The translations under genes and the position numbers were made by a program. 9,530 nt of DNA from Candidatus Kerfeldbacteria bacterium RIFOXYC2_FULL_38_9. GTDB taxonomy: Bacteria > Patescibacteriota > Patescibacteriia > UBA9570 > XYC2-FULL-38-9. Location: assembly GCA_001818355.1 (NCBI GenBank), contig MHKJ01000061.1:29855-39384 (forward strand), given 5' to 3'. Below the pieces are notes generated by a model that had not been told where the DNA came from, did no database searches, and saw only the letters and a list, made by a program, of their open reading frames with translations. This document shows, piece after piece, positions 7,283 to 9,530 of this stretch; within the stretch, counting starts at the first letter, position 1; each line of letters begins with the position of its first letter.

Positions 7283-7692
7283 GCGGTTTTTTTCCCAATG
7301 GTTATGGTCGGCTCTTTGTGATAAACGGCCGCTTGGTAAGCGGGACTAATGGTTAACTTTTGTTTAGCCTCTTGGTAAGTTAAACAAGAATTAGCAGTGA
7401 TGGTTGGAATTTTTTTGCACCAAGAAAGCATATTCGCAACCAAAGCGGTTAAACGAGCAATAGTAAAACGTTTTGTTCCGCTTATAACTACCGTACCCAA
7501 CAAATCGTCCCAGGAAACTTTGGCGGTTTTGAGCAGAGCGACCAATTCCGGCAATAAAGACTGGGTGTTGTCAACAGTAAAAACGATTACTTTTTCACCG
7601 ACTGTTTGATTGAAAACATCGAGCAGAAAAATTTTAATTTCATCGGCGACAGCTGAAGTTTCCAAAAAAAGAATATTTTGATCCCTGCTCAT
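7279..7692 (-). CDS. tsaB: Short, degenerate TsaB-like protein (t6A tRNA modification family)
   Basis: Protein of 137 aa with the layout of the N-terminal half of TsaB (YeaZ), which supports TsaD in making threonylcarbamoyladenosine at position 37 of tRNAs reading ANN codons. Visible family features are ILFLETS (residues 7-13; family IDTS), TQSLLPELVALLKTAKVSWDDL (43-64; family HSxxLLPxIxxLL), and SGTKRFTIARL (71-81) where the family has GPGSFTGLRIG. The tail AVYHKEPTIT recalls the family's closing PVYLR element. TsaB is normally about 220-230 aa, so a central block is missing and the glycine-rich motif is worn down; small TsaB-like proteins of this sort are, to my knowledge, common in CPR genomes. 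The ATG at 7692 is the only plausible start, with a likely leaderless mRNA. It ends in TGA inside the ATGA overlap with the kinase gene. Function is inferred from weak similarity; a relic is possible. Confidence 0.7.
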   Translation of the reverse strand: MSRDQNILFLETSAVADEIKIFLLDVFNQTVGEKVIVFTVDNTQSLLPELVALLKTAKVSWDDLLGTVVISGTKRFTIARLTALVANMLSWCKKIPTITANSCLTYQEAKQKLTISPAYQAAVYHKEPTITIGKKTA

Positions 7693-7706
7693 AGTTATAG
7701 TATACT
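7678..7706 (+). promoter_or_regulatory. Promoter of the CDP-alcohol phosphatidyltransferase gene (leaderless)
   Basis: TTGATC (7678-7683) and TATACT (7701-7706) are separated by 17 bp. A start seven bases after the -10 element falls on the A of the ATG at 7713, so the transcript would have no leader. No Shine-Dalgarno sequence is present, in agreement. The -35 lies inside the divergent TsaB-like gene. Confidence 0.65.
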
Positions 7707-7727
7707 GCTAAAATGACAATAAAACAA
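7699..7727 (-). promoter_or_regulatory. Divergent promoter of the TsaB-like/kinase operon (leaderless)
   Basis: On the minus strand TTGTTT (7727-7722) and TATACT (7704-7699) are separated by 17 bp. The expected start, seven bases past the -10, is the A of the ATG at 7692. The -10 is shared with the opposite promoter through the palindrome AGTATACT (7699-7706). The -35 lies inside the coding start of the opposing gene and matches at four of six positions. Confidence 0.55.
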
Positions 7728-8243
7728 TACATCCCGAACGGTTTAAGTTTTTTTCGCGGCGGTGTTACCCTGGTTTTGGTATGGCTGATATTTATGCCTC
7801 AGTCTTTATTATTGGCTCAGGCGTTTTTTTTAGCCGGCCTCATTTCAGATAAATTAGACGGCACTCTGGCGCGGCTGTGGCAAGTGGAATCGAACTTGGG
7901 AAAAAAAATTGAATCTTTGGTAGATCCGGCTTTTTGTATCATCAGCGGCATTTATGTTTTTGTAAGAACAGATATACAACCGTGGGTATTTTGGTACGGC
8001 TTAACTTTGATTGTCACTATGAGCCTGTTGCGGTTGTTTGTTTCTTGGCATCGTAAAAAATTATTTTACGAAAAATCTCCTCTCACGCGCTACGGCGTGC
8101 TCATAACTTATATACTAATCTTTTTTTATTTGTTCTCTGTCCCCTACCGAGAAATGCTCTTGTGGGTTGGAATAATTTACGGTTTGCTGGTTTACTTAAA
8201 TTACGGGAAAATGCTGATCAAGTTTGGACGGCGCCAAGAATAG
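7713..8243 (+). CDS. CDP-alcohol phosphatidyltransferase family protein (PgsA-like)
   Basis: Integral membrane enzyme of 176 aa that should transfer a phosphatidyl group from a CDP-linked lipid to an alcohol, in phospholipid synthesis. The N-terminus IPNGLSFFRGG matches the family's IPNxLTxxR opening. The signature D-x2-D-G-x2-A-R-x8-G-x3-D-x3-D is met as D46, D49, G50, A53, R54, G63 and D71, but the third Asp is Glu (E67). About five or six hydrophobic segments are present, as usual. Length fits PgsA (phosphatidylglycerophosphate synthase), but the alcohol acceptor cannot be told from sequence and cardiolipin- or inositol-type relatives share the motif. It is the only plus-strand gene in the window. 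It starts 20 bp from the divergent TsaB-like gene and ends in TAG one base before the convergent aminopeptidase stop. Confidence 0.9.
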   Translation: MTIKQYIPNGLSFFRGGVTLVLVWLIFMPQSLLLAQAFFLAGLISDKLDGTLARLWQVESNLGKKIESLVDPAFCIISGIYVFVRTDIQPWVFWYGLTLIVTMSLLRLFVSWHRKKLFYEKSPLTRYGVLITYILIFFYLFSVPYREMLLWVGIIYGLLVYLNYGKMLIKFGRRQE

Positions 8244-8244
8244 T

Positions 8245-9530
8245 TTATTTTAAGTTTTGGACAAAATTCATTAAAGTGCGCACCCCGAAACCAGTGCCGC
8301 CGTGAGTAAGATAAGACAAATGAGGTTTGGGCGCCCACCCGGGTCCGGCAATATCCAAATGAAGCCATGGCGTTTTTTTTACAAATTCTTGTAAAAATAA
8401 AGCCCCTTCAATCGCGCCGCCCATGCGAGTCATGTCGGTGTTTTTCATATCGGCAATCTGGCTTTCCAGCATAAATTTATAATCCGACCAAATCGGCAGT
8501 TGCCAAATCGGTTCACCCGCGGCCTCACTCGCCTCTTTAATCAGATGTAATAAATTTTTATCCGCACTAAACATGCCGGCAATATCATAACCCAGAGCGA
8601 TCATACAAGCACCGGTTAAAGTGGCCACATCCAACAAATAATCAGGCGCCAAAGTTTTTTCCGCCCAAGCTAAAGCTTCCGCCACCACTAAACGACCCTC
8701 GGCGTCAGTATTATTGATCTCAATAGTTTTACCATTATAAGCGGTAATCACATCGCCGGGACGAATGGCCTTTCCCGAAATCATATTTTCCACCGAGGCG
8801 ATAATTCCGTGCACCTCAATTTGGGGCTGAAGAAAAGCAATTTGGGAAAATAAACCAAAAACCGCGGCCGCCCCGCCCATATCACATTTCATTTCTTCAA
8901 TATAACCAGAAGGCTTGATATTGATACCGCCGCTGTCAAAAGTAACACCCTTGCCGCAAATTGCTACTTTTTTAAGATTTTTCGACTTTTTGGCTGGCGT
9001 GTATTTTAAATGAATCAACTGACCATCTTCTTCTGACCCTTGTGAAACTGCAAGCAAAGCGTTCATTTTCATTTTTTTCATGGATGCTTCTCCATAAACT
9101 TTTACAGAAATAGTCGGATGCTTAGCTAAGGCGCGCGCATATTTGGCAAAAGTTTTTGGAGTCAAATGCACTGCCGGTTCGTTGACTAAGTCCCGCGCAA
9201 AAATAGTGCCTTGGGCATACAGTTGGCCCCGTTTAACCTCTTGTTGCAATCTATCGGGGGCAGATTTTTTTTCTACCAGAAACAAAACCTGCTTAAGAGT
9301 GTTTCTTTTTTTGGCTTGGTCTTCTTTACTGCGGTATTTTAAAAACTGGTAACTGCCCAGCAGTAAACCCTCAACCACAGCTTGAGTCGGCCAATTTGCC
9401 GAAGTGGGAATAATTATTTTTTTAGCTTTCACAGCCTGGGCAATTTTAGCCGCAGCGGCATAGGCGCGTCGTCTCACCTCGGCATTTACTTCTTGTTTTT
9501 TTCCCAAACCCAAAATTAAAACCCGCGTGG
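8245..9530 (-). CDS. pepA: M17 leucyl aminopeptidase, N-terminus beyond the window edge
   Basis: Cytoplasmic metallo-aminopeptidase that removes N-terminal residues from peptides. At least 428 codons are visible. The frame is open through the right edge, and the bases before a TTG at 9513 still read as family sequence (TRVLILGLGKK), so that TTG is not the true start and the gene is partial. Numbering from 9513, the M17 catalytic domain has K188 and D193 in ICGKGVTFDSGG, D211 in EMKCDMGGAAAV, and D270, E272 and R274 in NNTDAEGRLVVAEAL; these are the two-metal ligands and catalytic Lys/Arg, all intact. DLVNEPAVHLTPK (109-120) and LLDVATLTGAC (293-303) are also characteristic. The missing part should be the remainder of the N-terminal domain. 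It ends in TAA and converges on the CDP-alcohol phosphatidyltransferase gene with a one-base gap. Confidence 0.95.
   Translation of the reverse strand, partial: TRVLILGLGKKQEVNAEVRRRAYAAAAKIAQAVKAKKIIIPTSANWPTQAVVEGLLLGSYQFLKYRSKEDQAKKRNTLKQVLFLVEKKSAPDRLQQEVKRGQLYAQGTIFARDLVNEPAVHLTPKTFAKYARALAKHPTISVKVYGEASMKKMKMNALLAVSQGSEEDGQLIHLKYTPAKKSKNLKKVAICGKGVTFDSGGINIKPSGYIEEMKCDMGGAAAVFGLFSQIAFLQPQIEVHGIIASVENMISGKAIRPGDVITAYNGKTIEINNTDAEGRLVVAEALAWAEKTLAPDYLLDVATLTGACMIALGYDIAGMFSADKNLLHLIKEASEAAGEPIWQLPIWSDYKFMLESQIADMKNTDMTRMGGAIEGALFLQEFVKKTPWLHLDIAGPGWAPKPHLSYLTHGGTGFGVRTLMNFVQNLK

Noticed and set aside
9511..9513. TTG as start of the aminopeptidase
   Set aside because: The frame stays open upstream to the window edge and the extra residues match the family N-terminal domain, so the gene is truncated by the window.

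Overview
The window looks like chromosome of a small-genome bacterium, most likely a member of the Candidate Phyla Radiation (Patescibacteria). This is an inference from gene content: a shortened, degenerate TsaB, a cut-down division cluster, an orphan histidine kinase with an SEFISVAAHQLRTPL phosphoacceptor box, very tight packing, an AT-leaning composition (judged by eye) and few Shine-Dalgarno sequences. No rRNA, tRNA, insertion sequence, phage gene or CRISPR array was seen.

Layout, from right to left along the mainly minus-strand genes. 9530-8245 (-) is an M17 leucyl aminopeptidase whose N-terminus lies beyond the window edge. It converges, with one base between, on a CDP-alcohol phosphatidyltransferase (7713-8243, +). 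That gene diverges from a short TsaB-like gene (7692-7279, -) across 20 bp centred on the palindrome AGTATACT, which can act as -10 element in both directions and would give two leaderless mRNAs. The TsaB-like gene overlaps (ATGA) a membrane histidine kinase (7282-5597, -), which ends at a good intrinsic terminator. Directly after it comes the promoter of a dcw-type cluster, with AAAGTGG repeats typical of MraZ operators, followed by mraZ (5430-4999), rsmH (4964-4029), an FtsL-like gene (4023-3658) and ftsI/pbp2 (3665-1878). A secreted NHL beta-propeller gene (1850-330) follows 27 bp after ftsI.

How the genes fit together: mraZ is expected to repress its own promoter and so set the level of RsmH, the FtsL-like protein and the septal transpeptidase. 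The NHL protein is probably exported and follows the cell-wall genes; it has the only strong Shine-Dalgarno sequence in the window and may have a weak promoter of its own.

The most unusual points are: (1) the NHL reading frame is interrupted by one in-frame TGA at 332-330, after which the same frame continues with intact NHL blades for 109 codons to the window edge; (2) the perfectly symmetric, apparently leaderless divergent promoter at 7692-7713; (3) the helically phased MraZ-box array, one more copy of which lies in the preceding terminator hairpin; (4) a Glu in place of the third conserved Asp in the CDP-alcohol phosphatidyltransferase signature. I see no clearly new defence or mobile system here.
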